Source of the DNA: Lewinellaceae bacterium
GTDB taxonomy: Bacteria; Bacteroidota; Bacteroidia; Chitinophagales; Saprospiraceae
Assembly: GCA_020636005.1 (NCBI GenBank)
Contig: JACJYR010000001.1
Location: 1,808,001-1,872,000 of the forward strand
Length of the DNA stretch: 64,000 nucleotides
Direction of reading: 5' to 3'
A program made the translations under genes and the position numbers. Under the pieces are notes generated by a model. That model saw nothing but the letters and a program-made list of their open reading frames with translations, did no database searches and was not told the origin of the DNA. Of this stretch, positions 1 through 9,500 are shown piece after piece (position 1 is the stretch's first letter; every line of letters starts with the position of its first letter).

Positions 1-596
1 ATAACTTGTATGCTACCTTCGTAATAGCCTTGTCCTTGCTTTCAAGCATAGGTCTTATTTGGGTTACTTTCAAATTTCTTGTTGGGAAATACCAATACAC
101 AGTTGATAAACTAAACCCTATAGTAAATAAGTTTTCAAGAAACGCAGATAAAGAAAACATCAAACTGTTAGCAGGAGACCTTGACTTTTTTGGCAAAACA
201 AAAGATGAAATTGATAAGAATTCCCAATATCAATGCCTAAAAGACGAAAATTTTAAAAAGATACAAATCTTATGCACTCCGCCAATTTCATACGGAGACA
301 AGGAACGATATGGAAAAATAATCACTGATTTCCCCAGAGCAGAACTAAGATACTATAAGCCTTCACATGCTGATTTAAAGGTGAGAGGTCGCATCAAGAC
401 ATTAAACAACGTCCCGATGCTGCTCATTTACAATAAAATTCTGCCTGGACAGTACCAAGCGATTGAGTTGAATACAGCTGAAACTGAGGGAGCGCATTAC
501 AGTGGTTTGTGGAATCTAATTTGGGAATTAGCAGATACTCCAACTCAGGAACAGTTAAGTGAGTACAGAGAGATTTATCAAAAATCAATATCATGA
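1..596 (+). CDS. Membrane-anchored hypothetical protein, 5' end cut by window edge
   Basis: The reading frame is open to the left edge, so the true start is probably outside the window; the first possible in-window start is a TTG at 6. From there 196 residues are read. Residues ~3-25 form one hydrophobic segment, followed by a soluble, mixed-charge domain of ~165 residues with no motif I recognise. Its stop codon overlaps the ATG of the radical SAM gene (TGA 594-596, ATG 593-595), a typical translational-coupling arrangement, so it belongs to the same operon as the next two genes. The base composition is more AT-rich than most of the window, as in the following gene. Function unknown. Confidence 0.7.
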   Translation, partial: NLYATFVIALSLLSSIGLIWVTFKFLVGKYQYTVDKLNPIVNKFSRNADKENIKLLAGDLDFFGKTKDEIDKNSQYQCLKDENFKKIQILCTPPISYGDKERYGKIITDFPRAELRYYKPSHADLKVRGRIKTLNNVPMLLIYNKILPGQYQAIELNTAETEGAHYSGLWNLIWELADTPTQEQLSEYREIYQKSIS

Positions 597-1957
597 AAGT
601 CTTACTCATCAATTCTCCACTTTTTCGATATAAGAACCTCTTGTACGACGAAGATTCCCTTCCTCCAATCGGCTTGGGCTATATCGGTACCCAACTGAGG
701 AAAAGTGGTATAAACGTTAGACTGATTGATGCCGTTGACAATCGCATACCATTGGTCGAATTGATTGAAACCATAACCAAAGCCAAACCGAATTTTGTCG
801 GAACCAATATATTCACGACCAATTATGAATTGGTCAAAGAACTTGTTGAAAGCCTTCATTTTCCAACACATATCGTGGTCGGTGGCCTTTCCACCAAACA
901 GCTATATCAACAAATCTTAACTTGGAACACCCCAAACCCAATCACTGTAGTAACAGGCGACGGTGAACTAATTATGTCTGATATTGTCAGAGGGAGTGTC
1001 AAGGACGAGCCATTCATTCAGCAGGGAAACAGGCGGGTGTTTCAAGTAAATCAAGACTCGAAATACTTAGTTAGTGACATTTCTGACATTGGCTTGGATA
1101 GGAGTTTTTTTCCCAACGAACCCATAACCCACGAGTTGGGGTTTACCGAAGCAAATATTGTAGCGAGTAGGGGCTGTGTGTATAACTGCACCTTCTGTGC
1201 TGCCGCCCGTTCGCTAAATAAAGATTACCCGGTCAGGGAAAGATCGGATGCCTCTATCGTTGCTGAACTGAATGAAATTCGCAACGCTTTTCCGCATGTT
1301 AATTCTATTAGGGTACTTGACGACTTGTTCCTGAAATCGGAGAAGTCGGTGCAAAAGGCCATCAATGTCTTTTCGCCATTTGATTTTCAATGGCGGTCAA
1401 TGGCGCACGTGCAAACATTTAGGAATGTTGGCATTGACTTGATGCGAGGCTTAAAGGAAAGCGGATGCTTCGAGCTTTTTATTGGCATTGAGTCCGGCTC
1501 TCCAAAAATTCTTTCATCCATCAACAAGACGAAAGATGTCAGTGTAATCATTGAAAACATTAACAAGGTTTTCAGTGCCGGAATAAATGTCAAGGGCTAT
1601 TTCATCTATGGCTTCCCAGACGAAACCGAGGAGGACATGGAAATGACCTATGAGTTGGCCTTGAAACTAAAACACCTGTCCCTCGACCACGGCACCAACT
1701 TCCGAACCAGTGTTTTCCAGTATCGCCCCTACCATGCCACCCAGATTTACCATGAACTGGAAGCCCAGGGCAAAAATTTACAGGCAACCCAAGTGACGCC
1801 AAACTCAGCACTATCAGAACTTGTAGGCCGTTATCAGTTCAATTTTCACAGTGGCAACTTTTCAGCCGTAGAATATCAAACCGTAGAAGACTATATTTGC
1901 CGCACAATCAACATCAATGGCGTCAACATCTTCTCCGGTCTTGCCACGAACACCTAA
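593..1957 (+). CDS. B12-binding-type radical SAM protein
   Basis: 454 residues. The first ~130 residues have the Rossmann-like pattern of B12-binding domains that precede radical SAM domains (MKVLLINSP, then PPIGLGYIGTQLRKSG). I do not see the DxHxxG cobalamin-ligand motif, so base-off B12 binding is doubtful. The radical SAM core starts near residue 190 with the CxxxCxxC cluster (C195, C199, C202), which ligates the 4Fe-4S cluster that cleaves S-adenosylmethionine. A glycine-rich strand, IGIESGS, and YFIYGFPDETEED follow, as usual in this superfamily. The substrate cannot be told from sequence. It overlaps the upstream membrane-protein gene by 4 bp and the downstream glycosylase-like gene by 41 bp, so the three are very likely co-transcribed and may act on the same nucleic acid or metabolite. 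Confidence 0.85.
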   Translation: MKVLLINSPLFRYKNLLYDEDSLPPIGLGYIGTQLRKSGINVRLIDAVDNRIPLVELIETITKAKPNFVGTNIFTTNYELVKELVESLHFPTHIVVGGLSTKQLYQQILTWNTPNPITVVTGDGELIMSDIVRGSVKDEPFIQQGNRRVFQVNQDSKYLVSDISDIGLDRSFFPNEPITHELGFTEANIVASRGCVYNCTFCAAARSLNKDYPVRERSDASIVAELNEIRNAFPHVNSIRVLDDLFLKSEKSVQKAINVFSPFDFQWRSMAHVQTFRNVGIDLMRGLKESGCFELFIGIESGSPKILSSINKTKDVSVIIENINKVFSAGINVKGYFIYGFPDETEEDMEMTYELALKLKHLSLDHGTNFRTSVFQYRPYHATQIYHELEAQGKNLQATQVTPNSALSELVGRYQFNFHSGNFSAVEYQTVEDYICRTININGVNIFSGLATNT

Positions 1958-2618
1958 AATTTGCTCGAACTGCAAAGCCTGCGGCCTGCACATCTTTCAG
2001 GCCCCCGTTTTCGACCAATTAAAGCTTTCCACCATTTTTTGGGTAGGCTTGTCAGCCGTAAAGTTTGACGCCCACGAAGAAAAACTCCCGCTTTCGCCCT
2101 CCACTGCCTCGGGTGCATTGGTACACAGCATCGAAGCGCCTTACTTGGACAAGCTGAGTTTTTACAAGACCAATTTGGTGAAATGCGCCCCCATGCAGGG
2201 CAACAAACTGCGCTACCCACTCAAGCACGAAATGGCTAAATGCTTCCCCAACTTCCAATGGGAACTGGAAACACTGCAACCCAAAACCGTTTTCTTGCTG
2301 GGCAACCAAGTCGCCTCCTTTGTCCTTCAACAATTCAACCACAGCAAGTCCGTCTTCTCCGACGGATTTAATTACTCCTCTTTTGACATGGATGGCATCC
2401 GCTTCATACCAATACATCATCCGTCTTATATGCTGGTGTACAGGCGCAAGCTGCTTGCTGAATATATGGAAGGGGTGCGGGCGCATTTTCCGGTGAAGAC
2501 TTCCTCGGCTGTTGGTAAAAAAGAGCGTACGTCGTTGGTTCTCAGTAGTTGTAGGCCGTCTTTGGAAAATATCAAGACTCCCTCTGCTTTGCGTTCGGTG
2601 GGGAATTGTGCAGGTTGA
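1917..2618 (+). CDS. Uracil-DNA glycosylase superfamily protein with Fe-S cysteines (family 4-like, divergent)
   Basis: 233 residues. Cysteines C16/C19/C22 and C90/C109 have the spacing of the 4Fe-4S cluster of family 4/5 uracil-DNA glycosylases. FYKTNLVKCAP and the late HHPSYM motif (residues ~167-172) match the second active-site loop (HPS). The usual first motif (GEAPG) is replaced by VGLSAVKF, so uracil excision is not assured; it could act on another base or only bind DNA. The ATG at 1917 lies inside the radical SAM gene, giving a 41-bp overlap; it is the only start that keeps all N-terminal cysteines. The last ~40 residues look non-conserved and may be a recent extension into repeat-rich DNA. 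Pairing with a radical SAM enzyme suggests base repair or modification (inference). Confidence 0.75.
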   Translation: MASTSSPVLPRTPKICSNCKACGLHIFQAPVFDQLKLSTIFWVGLSAVKFDAHEEKLPLSPSTASGALVHSIEAPYLDKLSFYKTNLVKCAPMQGNKLRYPLKHEMAKCFPNFQWELETLQPKTVFLLGNQVASFVLQQFNHSKSVFSDGFNYSSFDMDGIRFIPIHHPSYMLVYRRKLLAEYMEGVRAHFPVKTSSAVGKKERTSLVLSSCRPSLENIKTPSALRSVGNCAG

Positions 2619-2660
2619 TCGCTTTATCTCACATCATTTCCGATATGGATTGTATTGTGG

Positions 2661-2780
2661 CCGAAGACTACTGCGGCCTGGAGGCCGCCACCAAAGGCCG
2701 TCAACAAGCATAGCTTGTGACGAGCGATGCTGTTCTTTGATGGTAAGGTAAGGAGTGGGGTTACAGGGGATGGTTCAGCG
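2661..2780. repeat. REP-like palindromic repeat, copy A
   Basis: About 120 bp nearly identical to 5802-5924. It holds two hairpins: GCGGCCT/AGGCCGC (2673-2679 and 2682-2688, 2-nt loop) and ACAAGC/GCTTGT (2704-2709 and 2713-2718, 3-nt loop). It lies in a gene-free stretch between convergent genes. The palindromes and dispersed copies suggest a REP- or MITE-like element. Confidence 0.75.
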
Positions 2781-3065
2781 GGGGTGGGTTTTCTTATATG
2801 CGACTTTTGGGCAAGAAACATTACCCTTCAGGTACTTTGCCAACAAGCATGCCCGAAAAACCGCACAAGTGCAGGCTTGCAAGTTGCAAACTTTCATACT
2901 CTAATTCAAGCTGTCGTTTCTTAGGCCAAAAAGTGGGCTTTGAAAGGAAAGAAAGTCTGTTAAATCGCCCATACACATCCTTGCAAGTTGCAAACTTGCA
3001 AGAACTACAAGGTTTATGGCAGACTTGCAACAACTGGTTTATAAGAATGGGCGACATATCGCTCA
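2781..3065. other. Gene-free stretch with short palindromic repeats
   Basis: No convincing gene. A 15-nt word, TTGCAAGTTGCAAAC, occurs twice (near 2877 and 2981). The second copy is part of a perfect 10-bp inverted repeat, CTTGCAAGTT (2980-2989) / AACTTGCAAG (2993-3002). It could act as a 3' structure for the minus-strand gene ending at 3066, but no clear T-run follows on that strand. Confidence 0.45.
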
Positions 3066-5210
3066 TCAACCTTTGACAAGAACCACCTTGGCAAAAGACC
3101 TTTTTCCATTTAATAAAATAGCCACATAATAAATATTGCCCTCCGGCAAATGGTTTATATCCAAAATTTCGCCCGTGCCCACATTGGACCAGCGTTCAAC
3201 GACCCTGCCCAATTGATCTATTAGCGTAACCACTAAACCTGTTCGTGCCTGTTGTGCCAGAATAGCAAAATTCCCTGTTGACAAAGTAGGCGCAACGGAA
3301 AACCCATACCCAAACGCCTCGTCAGCATGGTTGAACAAGTCAACGGTCACGGTTTCAGAAAGTGTGCACCCATTCGCATCGGTTATGGTGACTGTATAAT
3401 CCCCTGTCCCAAGTCCATTAATGGAAGCTGTCGTTTCAGGTGGCGAAGTATCCCACAAATAGTTGTAGGGTTGAGTCCCGCCAAAAACCATCACTTCGGC
3501 TGTACCGTCCTGCAAACTAACTGTTTGCGGTGTGGATGATGTAGATGCAAATAATTCGTCCGGCTCCATCAATGATGTGCTGGCAGTAACAATGGCCCCT
3601 GCCCCGTCCGTTACAGTCACAGTGTAGCTTCCAGCGGGGAGGTTCATTGGGTTTGGGCCCATAGCCGACGTTGGGTTCCACAGGTAGGTATAGGGAGGCT
3701 GCCCCCCAGTGGCGGTTACTTCTAAAGCCCCATCTCCGTCGCCGAAACATTCTATAGTATTTGTGATTTGCAATGAAATGGAGAGCGGCACGGGGGCCGA
3801 AAGCGAATATTTCCACAATTCATACCCTTCACTCGCCTGTGCCGCAAACACAACATTGTCATCAAGTTGGATAAAATTTTGGGGGAAAGAGCTAGTATTG
3901 TTGCCATTAATATCGGCGGCGAGCACAGTGCCGACTTCTGTGCCGTCGGACTTCCAAAGTTCTATGTTAAATGTACTGCCGTTGGCTGCCCCCATAAAAA
4001 TCATATCATCAATGGCCGATATGTAGGTTGGCAAGGAAAAAGAACCCGAAAAACCAGGGGTAATGTCCTTGACCATATAGGTGCCACCTTCCGTGCCATC
4101 GCTCCGCCACAATTCCTGCCCATGATCCCCATCATCAAACTTGTAATAGAGGATATCCCCCAAGACAGCAAAATTTTGGGGCGCTGTACCAAAGTCAGTA
4201 TTTGTTGATGCGTCTTTCACCATATAGGTACCACCTTCCGTGCCGTCGCTCCGCCAAAGTTCTGCACCGTTCGTACCGTCATCGGCAGAAAAATAAACCA
4301 CTTCGTTTATGTTCACCAGGCGTTTCTCCACGGCGTTGGGCTGGGTCTGTAAACCGCCCAGTGTTGGGTGGATATCTTTTACCAATATGGTGCCCGCATC
4401 GGTGCCGTCACTGCGCCATAGTTCCTGGTTGCTGAAACTGCCGGAAGCTGTAAACAGCAAATACCCATTACAACTGACCAGGTTGCCCGGGTTGCTGCCG
4501 GACGAGCCGGGGTTGACATCTTTTACCAATGCCGTACCATTGGTGGTGCCATCAGTCGCCCATAGTTCGGTACCGCCTGAACCGCCGGTTCCTGTTGCAG
4601 AAAAATAGAGCTTGCCATTATATTCAGCGAAATCGTTCGGATAACTATTGGTAAAAGAATTGATATCCTTCACAAGATATGTCCCACCTTCCGTGCCATC
4701 GCTGCGCCACAATTCAGAACCTGTAGAGCCATTGTCAGCAGCAAAATAGAGCACGTCGTTCCAGACGGTATAATAAATCGGCTCGTTGTTCAGGAAAGGG
4801 GCGGAACTACCGCTGCCCGGCCGGATGTCCATCACCATCACCGTGCCCGCTTCCGTCCCGTCGCTGCGCCAAAGTTCCCTGCCGTTCGTGCCGTCGTCGG
4901 CTACGAAAAGCAGGTAGCCATTGGCAACATTGAAGTTTTGGCAGTCGGAATCCCCGGCTCCGGGATTGATGTCTTTTACCATTTGAGTGCCTCCATCCGT
5001 CCCATCCGTTGACCAAAGCTCGACGCCATTTGTGCCATCGTCGGCAGCGAAAAACAGTTTGCCATTATAGCTGGCTATTACGCTTTCAAAGAAAGGGATG
5101 GCATCCCCTGTGCCAGGGTTGATGTCCTTAATAATCACTGGCACTTGGGCTTGGGCTGCTATAAAACCTGTAATTACAGCCCACAGGATAAAAGTAATTC
5201 TTTTCGCCAT
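3066..5210 (-). CDS. Secreted ELW-repeat protein with SprB repeats and T9SS-like C-terminal tail
   Basis: 714 residues from ATG 5210, which opens a clear signal peptide (MAKRITFILWAVITGFIAAQAQ); a longer frame to 5276 adds 22 residues without signal character. Residues ~25-490 carry eight copies of an ELWRSDGTEGGT-type unit plus a partial ninth, spaced ~50-60 residues, a repeat typical of exported Bacteroidota beta-propeller-like proteins. Two SprB-type repeats follow (GGQPPYTYLWN...GSYTVTVTD and GGTQPYNYLWD...GDYTVTITDANGC). The last ~85 residues resemble the type IX secretion (Por) sorting domain (LIDQLGRVVERW, LPEGNIYYVAIL, KVVLVKG). Probably a cell-surface or secreted protein, possibly an adhesin; no catalytic residues are visible. 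Confidence 0.85.
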   Translation of the reverse strand: MAKRITFILWAVITGFIAAQAQVPVIIKDINPGTGDAIPFFESVIASYNGKLFFAADDGTNGVELWSTDGTDGGTQMVKDINPGAGDSDCQNFNVANGYLLFVADDGTNGRELWRSDGTEAGTVMVMDIRPGSGSSAPFLNNEPIYYTVWNDVLYFAADNGSTGSELWRSDGTEGGTYLVKDINSFTNSYPNDFAEYNGKLYFSATGTGGSGGTELWATDGTTNGTALVKDVNPGSSGSNPGNLVSCNGYLLFTASGSFSNQELWRSDGTDAGTILVKDIHPTLGGLQTQPNAVEKRLVNINEVVYFSADDGTNGAELWRSDGTEGGTYMVKDASTNTDFGTAPQNFAVLGDILYYKFDDGDHGQELWRSDGTEGGTYMVKDITPGFSGSFSLPTYISAIDDMIFMGAANGSTFNIELWKSDGTEVGTVLAADINGNNTSSFPQNFIQLDDNVVFAAQASEGYELWKYSLSAPVPLSISLQITNTIECFGDGDGALEVTATGGQPPYTYLWNPTSAMGPNPMNLPAGSYTVTVTDGAGAIVTASTSLMEPDELFASTSSTPQTVSLQDGTAEVMVFGGTQPYNYLWDTSPPETTASINGLGTGDYTVTITDANGCTLSETVTVDLFNHADEAFGYGFSVAPTLSTGNFAILAQQARTGLVVTLIDQLGRVVERWSNVGTGEILDINHLPEGNIYYVAILLNGKRSFAKVVLVKG

Positions 5211-5304
5211 GAAGTTGATTTGAATTTTTGTATGAAAAATACAACCACCCGGATAACCTGAAGAGGCACCCGGCATGCTTGCATTGAATGCTTATTTTTT
5301 ACTA

Positions 5305-5526
5305 TTACTTGAACGGGAGCTCGAAAGGCGCTTCGTAATAAAAGGTCTTGCTTCTCTTGCAATAGGCCACTTCTGCGCCCAGGCCCCTGAGATCTTCGAT
5401 GTGGTTGTAGATGGTTGCCCTGCACTTTTTGAGGCGGGCTGCCAGTTCTTCAGGTGTGCCGGTAGATTTTCTGCGGACGAGGCCGTCAATTCTTTTGATG
5501 TACTCTACTCTTTCTGCGAAATTCAT
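5305..5526 (-). CDS. Small HTH (winged-helix-like) DNA-binding protein
   Basis: 73 residues from ATG 5526 (MNFAERVEYIKRIDGLV); a TTG at 5562 would add 12 residues. The pattern 'RIDGLVRRKSTGTPEELAARL...CRATIYNHIEDLRGLG' is a helix-turn-helix of the HTH_11/DeoR-like kind: TPEELAARL as first helix, SRATIYNHIEDL-like recognition helix, then a short wing ending in YCKRSKTFYYE. No sensor domain is present. It lies between the ELW-repeat protein and a truncated membrane gene, all on the minus strand. Target unknown. Stand-alone domains of this type are common in Bacteroidota and often annotated as hypothetical. Confidence 0.7.
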   Translation of the reverse strand: MNFAERVEYIKRIDGLVRRKSTGTPEELAARLKKCRATIYNHIEDLRGLGAEVAYCKRSKTFYYEAPFELPFK

Positions 5527-5738
5527 AGGAGGGGCTTTTTTAGCGTGAGTGAATGGGGGCAAAATAGGCTAAATATTTTTATGGGGATAGGTGTCAAAGG
5601 GATTTTTTGGGGACCGGGTGGGATTTTTTCATTCGGTTTTTGGGACTGTCGGCAGGGTGACTATTTTGCTGGTAGTTGGGGCGGTGGGATGGTGCGTCCC
5701 AATTGTGCTGTACTGAATACTTGCATTATCTGTCCTCC

Positions 5739-6095
5739 TTATTTCAAGGAACTGATGTTGTTGTTTTTCATCAAGTGGAGGAAGACTTGCGACAACTGGG
5801 GCCGAAGCCTACTTACTGCGGCCTGGAGGCCGCCACCAAAGCCCGTCAACAAGCATAGCTTGTGACGAGCAACGCTGTTCTTTGATGGAAAGGTAAGGAG
5901 TGGGCCTACAGGGGATGTTCCAGCTGGGAATGCCCCGCCCACCAGTGCCGCACCGAGGAGGAACACGGTGAACATGGTGGGGTTGTTGGTGCCGCTGGTG
6001 CCTTTGAGTAGGTCGGAAAGCATCATGAGGAGGGCTGCGGCCAGGGCAATGAGGTCAATGCCTGCTCCGATGTAGAAAAACCAAATGGATTTCAT
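5739..6095 (-). CDS. Small membrane protein whose C-terminus is replaced by a REP-like repeat (probably truncated)
   Basis: 118 residues from ATG 6095 (MKSIWFFYIGAGIDLIALA); a longer frame starts at 6125. Only the first ~57 residues look like a natural protein: a transmembrane helix at ~5-25 and a second one cut short at ~45-57 (FTVFLLGAALVGGAF). From about 5924 downward the frame runs through the REP-like repeat (5802-5924), giving a junk-like tail that reappears when copy A (2661-2780) is translated in the same sense. The gene therefore appears to have lost its original 3' end when the repeat inserted. It may be a pseudogene or still make a short two-helix protein. I recognise no family. 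Confidence 0.5.
   Translation of the reverse strand: MKSIWFFYIGAGIDLIALAAALLMMLSDLLKGTSGTNNPTMFTVFLLGAALVGGAFPAGTSPVGPLLTFPSKNSVARHKLCLLTGFGGGLQAAVSRLRPQLSQVFLHLMKNNNISSLK
5802..5924. repeat. REP-like palindromic repeat, copy B
   Basis: Matches 2661-2780 in the same orientation with few differences. It contains the same two hairpins, GCGGCCT/AGGCCGC (5818-5824, 5827-5833) and ACAAGC/GCTTGT (5849-5854, 5858-5863). It lies inside the 3' part of the small membrane-protein frame 5739-6095. Confidence 0.75.
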
Positions 6096-6125
6096 GGAAA
6101 TTTCGTTTGGATGGTTTTCTGCCAA

Positions 6126-6512
6126 TTAGTTTTCAGGATAAAGGAAAAACTGGCTAAAGTTGGCAGATTTAACCATCAATTCCTACAAAATTAGCGTGCT
6201 GACAGGTGGGGAAAATTTTTTTCTTAACGAGGTGGGGTGGAAATAAAATGAAGCGGGGAAGGGTGGGGGGCGAAGTGTTCCAGTGGGCCGCTAAACAAAC
6301 GGGCCGGCATAACCCCATCCCCATTTTACCAAAAGTGTTTAACTTTGGGAAAAACAGCCATACCATGCCAGGGTAGAGGTGGTATCGCCGAACGACAAAA
6401 TCGAAAAAGTGAAGGCCGACACCCGGGAGTATTTTGCGGCAGAGGTGAAGGATTTATGGCTAATCTATCCGGACGCCTAAGTTGCAAAGATTCTGCTCCA
6501 TACTGGCAGTTC
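6126..6512. other. Gene-free stretch
   Basis: 387 bp between two minus-strand genes. The six-frame translations here are low-complexity and overlap nothing recognisable; no hairpin with a T-run was found. It should hold the 3' untranslated region of the large metalloprotease gene or the promoter of the small membrane gene; no promoter motif is convincing. Confidence 0.4.
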
Positions 6513-9500
6513 CTAATCATTCAACCAAATAGGAACAATTTTTTCCTCTACCCCTGCTTCCAATCGGACATAATACAGCCCAGGAGGGCTTCCTTCTGGC
6601 ATCTCCAAAAGAAAAAGGGTTTGACCCTTAGAGAGGTACAAATCATCCTGTGTCTCATAAATTGTCGAAAAACCTGAACTATCCAAGATGGCTACAGCTA
6701 CTGAGGCTGATCCTTTTAGTGTTAACCTTGCTGCTACATAGTGATTAGTCGAATCCCTCTTTACCATTTGTGCATTGAATGACAAGATACCCTGTGATTT
6801 AACTTTTCCATTTTTTGTTGCACTTCTGTTCTCCTCACTTGAAGGGAGCAAATTGATGGATGGGTCAATATTGGCCATAAAATCACCAGATAACTCTACT
6901 TCAAAATTTGGGTCAAGTAGAATAGAATTTCCCGCATTGAATATTACATTCGTGTTTGCACCCACCGTACCGGCGGAAAATATGGAAACAATAGCCTGAT
7001 ATGTCCCAAATGGGATGTTCATAAGGTTAATCACCAAGTTTTGCGAGCAAACTTCCGTGGTGAAGCTTTCTTCTGCACAGCCAACTGCATCACCAACGCT
7101 ATTATAAGGCGTGATGGTGACATAAATAGTCTCCCCACAAGGCAAGAACCCCGGATCCCATGACAGCACATTCCCTGCATCTGCATTATATATCAAGTCC
7201 GTGCCACCGCTTATAGTGCCGGCACTAAGGCGATAGCCAGTCGGGTTTCCATTGGCGGCTGCCCAAGTGAGGATGGTGTTCAAAAATACGTTGGTTTCCC
7301 CATTGACAGGATTGGTCAGCATGGTACATTCCGGCGGACCAGAACAGGCGTAACCTGATGGCATGTCCCCATTGATTGTCCAGCCTTTGTTGGTTATGAG
7401 AAAATTTCTGGCCGCTTCTGCATTTGTTCCATATTGCATTCCAAGAGCAGATAAGCTGACATTGCTGGCAAAATTTGAGTTGTTGGCCCAGCCATTAAGG
7501 GTTGCGGAATAATTGTAGCATTCCATCCCGCAGAAGTTGAAAAAAAAGTCCATGTTGAAGACACTGTTGAGGCTCCAATCACCAATGGATTGGTTGAAGG
7601 AAACGGCATTGGAAAACATCCCCAGCATCAAAAACACATTTGACACGTCCCAAGTCCCTATGGGCTGGTTAAAAGAAAGCGCACCGGTAAACATCCCAAT
7701 CATATTCCCAACATTTGCCGTGTTCCAATTGCCGATGGGCTGGTTGAAAGCCTCAGCGCCCAAAAACATTGAGGCCATGGTGGTGACACTTGCTGTGTTC
7801 CAGTTGCCAATAGGTTGGTTAAATGCTTCTGCATTTGAAAACATGGCACCCATGTTGGTTACGTTCGCCGTGTTCCAACTTCCAATAGGCTGGTTAAACG
7901 CTGAGGCGCCTGAAAACATGGTGCTCATATCGGTGACGTTTGCCGTGTTCCAACTGCCGATGGGTTGGTTAAAAGTAACGGCATTTGTGAACATCCCGAA
8001 CATATTGTTCACATTCGCCGTGTTCCAGCTGCCAATGGGCTGGTTGAAGGCTATGGCATCTTTGAACATACCCAGCATATTGGTCACACTGCCCGTGTTC
8101 CAGCTATCAATTGGCTGATTAAAGGAACTGGCCCCTGAAAACATAGTGCCCATGTCGGCCACATTGGCCGTGTTCCAGTTTCCGATAGGCTGATTGAAGG
8201 AACTAGCGTTGAAAAACATCGAGCCCATATTGGTTACGTTGGTTGTAATCCAATTATTGATGGGCTGGTTGAACTGGCAAGCTCCTGCGAACATGGAATA
8301 CATTTGGGTCACATTGGCCGTGTTCCAGTTGCCAATCGGCTGGTTGAAAGAACTGGCACCCCCAGCGCCAAATATATAGTACCCGAACATTGCCCCCATA
8401 TTGGTCACGCTACCGGTGTTCCAATTGCCAATCGGCTGGTTGAAAGAACTGGCACCAGAGAACATAAAGCTCATGTCGGTCACGCTAGCCGTGTTCCAGC
8501 TACCAATGGGTTGGTTGAAGGAACTTGCACCTCCTGAGCTAAAATCTACCCCAAACATGCCATTCATATCGGTCACGTTCCCTGTGTTCCAATTGCCGAT
8601 AGGTTGGTTAAATGAACTTGCGCCAGCAAACATTTTGCTCATATCGGCCACATTGGCCGTATTCCAGCCACCAATAGCCTGGTTGAAGGAACTTGCGCCA
8701 AAAAATAAAGAACTCATATTCGTTACATTGCCAGTGTTCCAATTGCCAATATTCCCATTGAATAGGGTGCAATTGCGAAACATAGACTCCATACTTGTTA
8801 CTTGCAAAAGGTCCGGTATGTCCGTGGCATTGTAAACCATGTTTGAACATTCATTGAACGCCAAGGCCATGCTGCTCCAGGCGATTTCACCCCAGTTTTC
8901 TATGGTGAGGAGTTTCTCTTCATCTCCATTGGGGAACCCGACAAAATAGATACTGCTGAACGTCCCGCTGCCAGGGTGAATGCCGACCCTGTAAATTCCA
9001 GGGGCAGGAAAGGTCACTGTCGTTGTGCCGTTACCGGTAATTGTGTCGTTATTGGACGGGTTGCCCACTTCTTCCCAAATAATGTCATAGTTGGTACCAT
9101 TGCCCGGAATCGTAATCTGATTAGGGCCAGATGAGCCGGGGTTGTCTGTTTTCCAGGTGGTGACGAACAAGTCGCCCCATCCGCTACTTGAGCCTAGTGG
9201 TACAATGGTAAAATTGGTGTCAGATATGTCAAAGAAAATATTGTCGGATGCCCGCACCATGATCCGGCCCTGTGTAGTTTGCAGGTTGGGTACGGTAAAC
9301 GTATAGGAACCATTGTTGGGTACATCGGCTGCCAACATGACCGGATAAGTGTAGCCTCCATCTAGGGAGAGCAGAATATCTACTTGGGAGCAATTCACAG
9401 GGGCCAGATCAGTATTGGCCACATCCCACATCACGGTTTGGTTGGAGAAAGCTGTCCAACTGGTCGCCGTATTGGGGGCAGTGACCTCAAAAGGCCCAGC

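Noticed and set aside
3867..4608. Plus-strand frames opposite the ELW-repeat gene
   Set aside because: Antisense shadows created by the repeated coding units.
7545..8775. Possible CRISPR array
   Set aside because: The ~75-bp periodicity is in-frame coding repeats without spacers; the same holds for 43551-44955.
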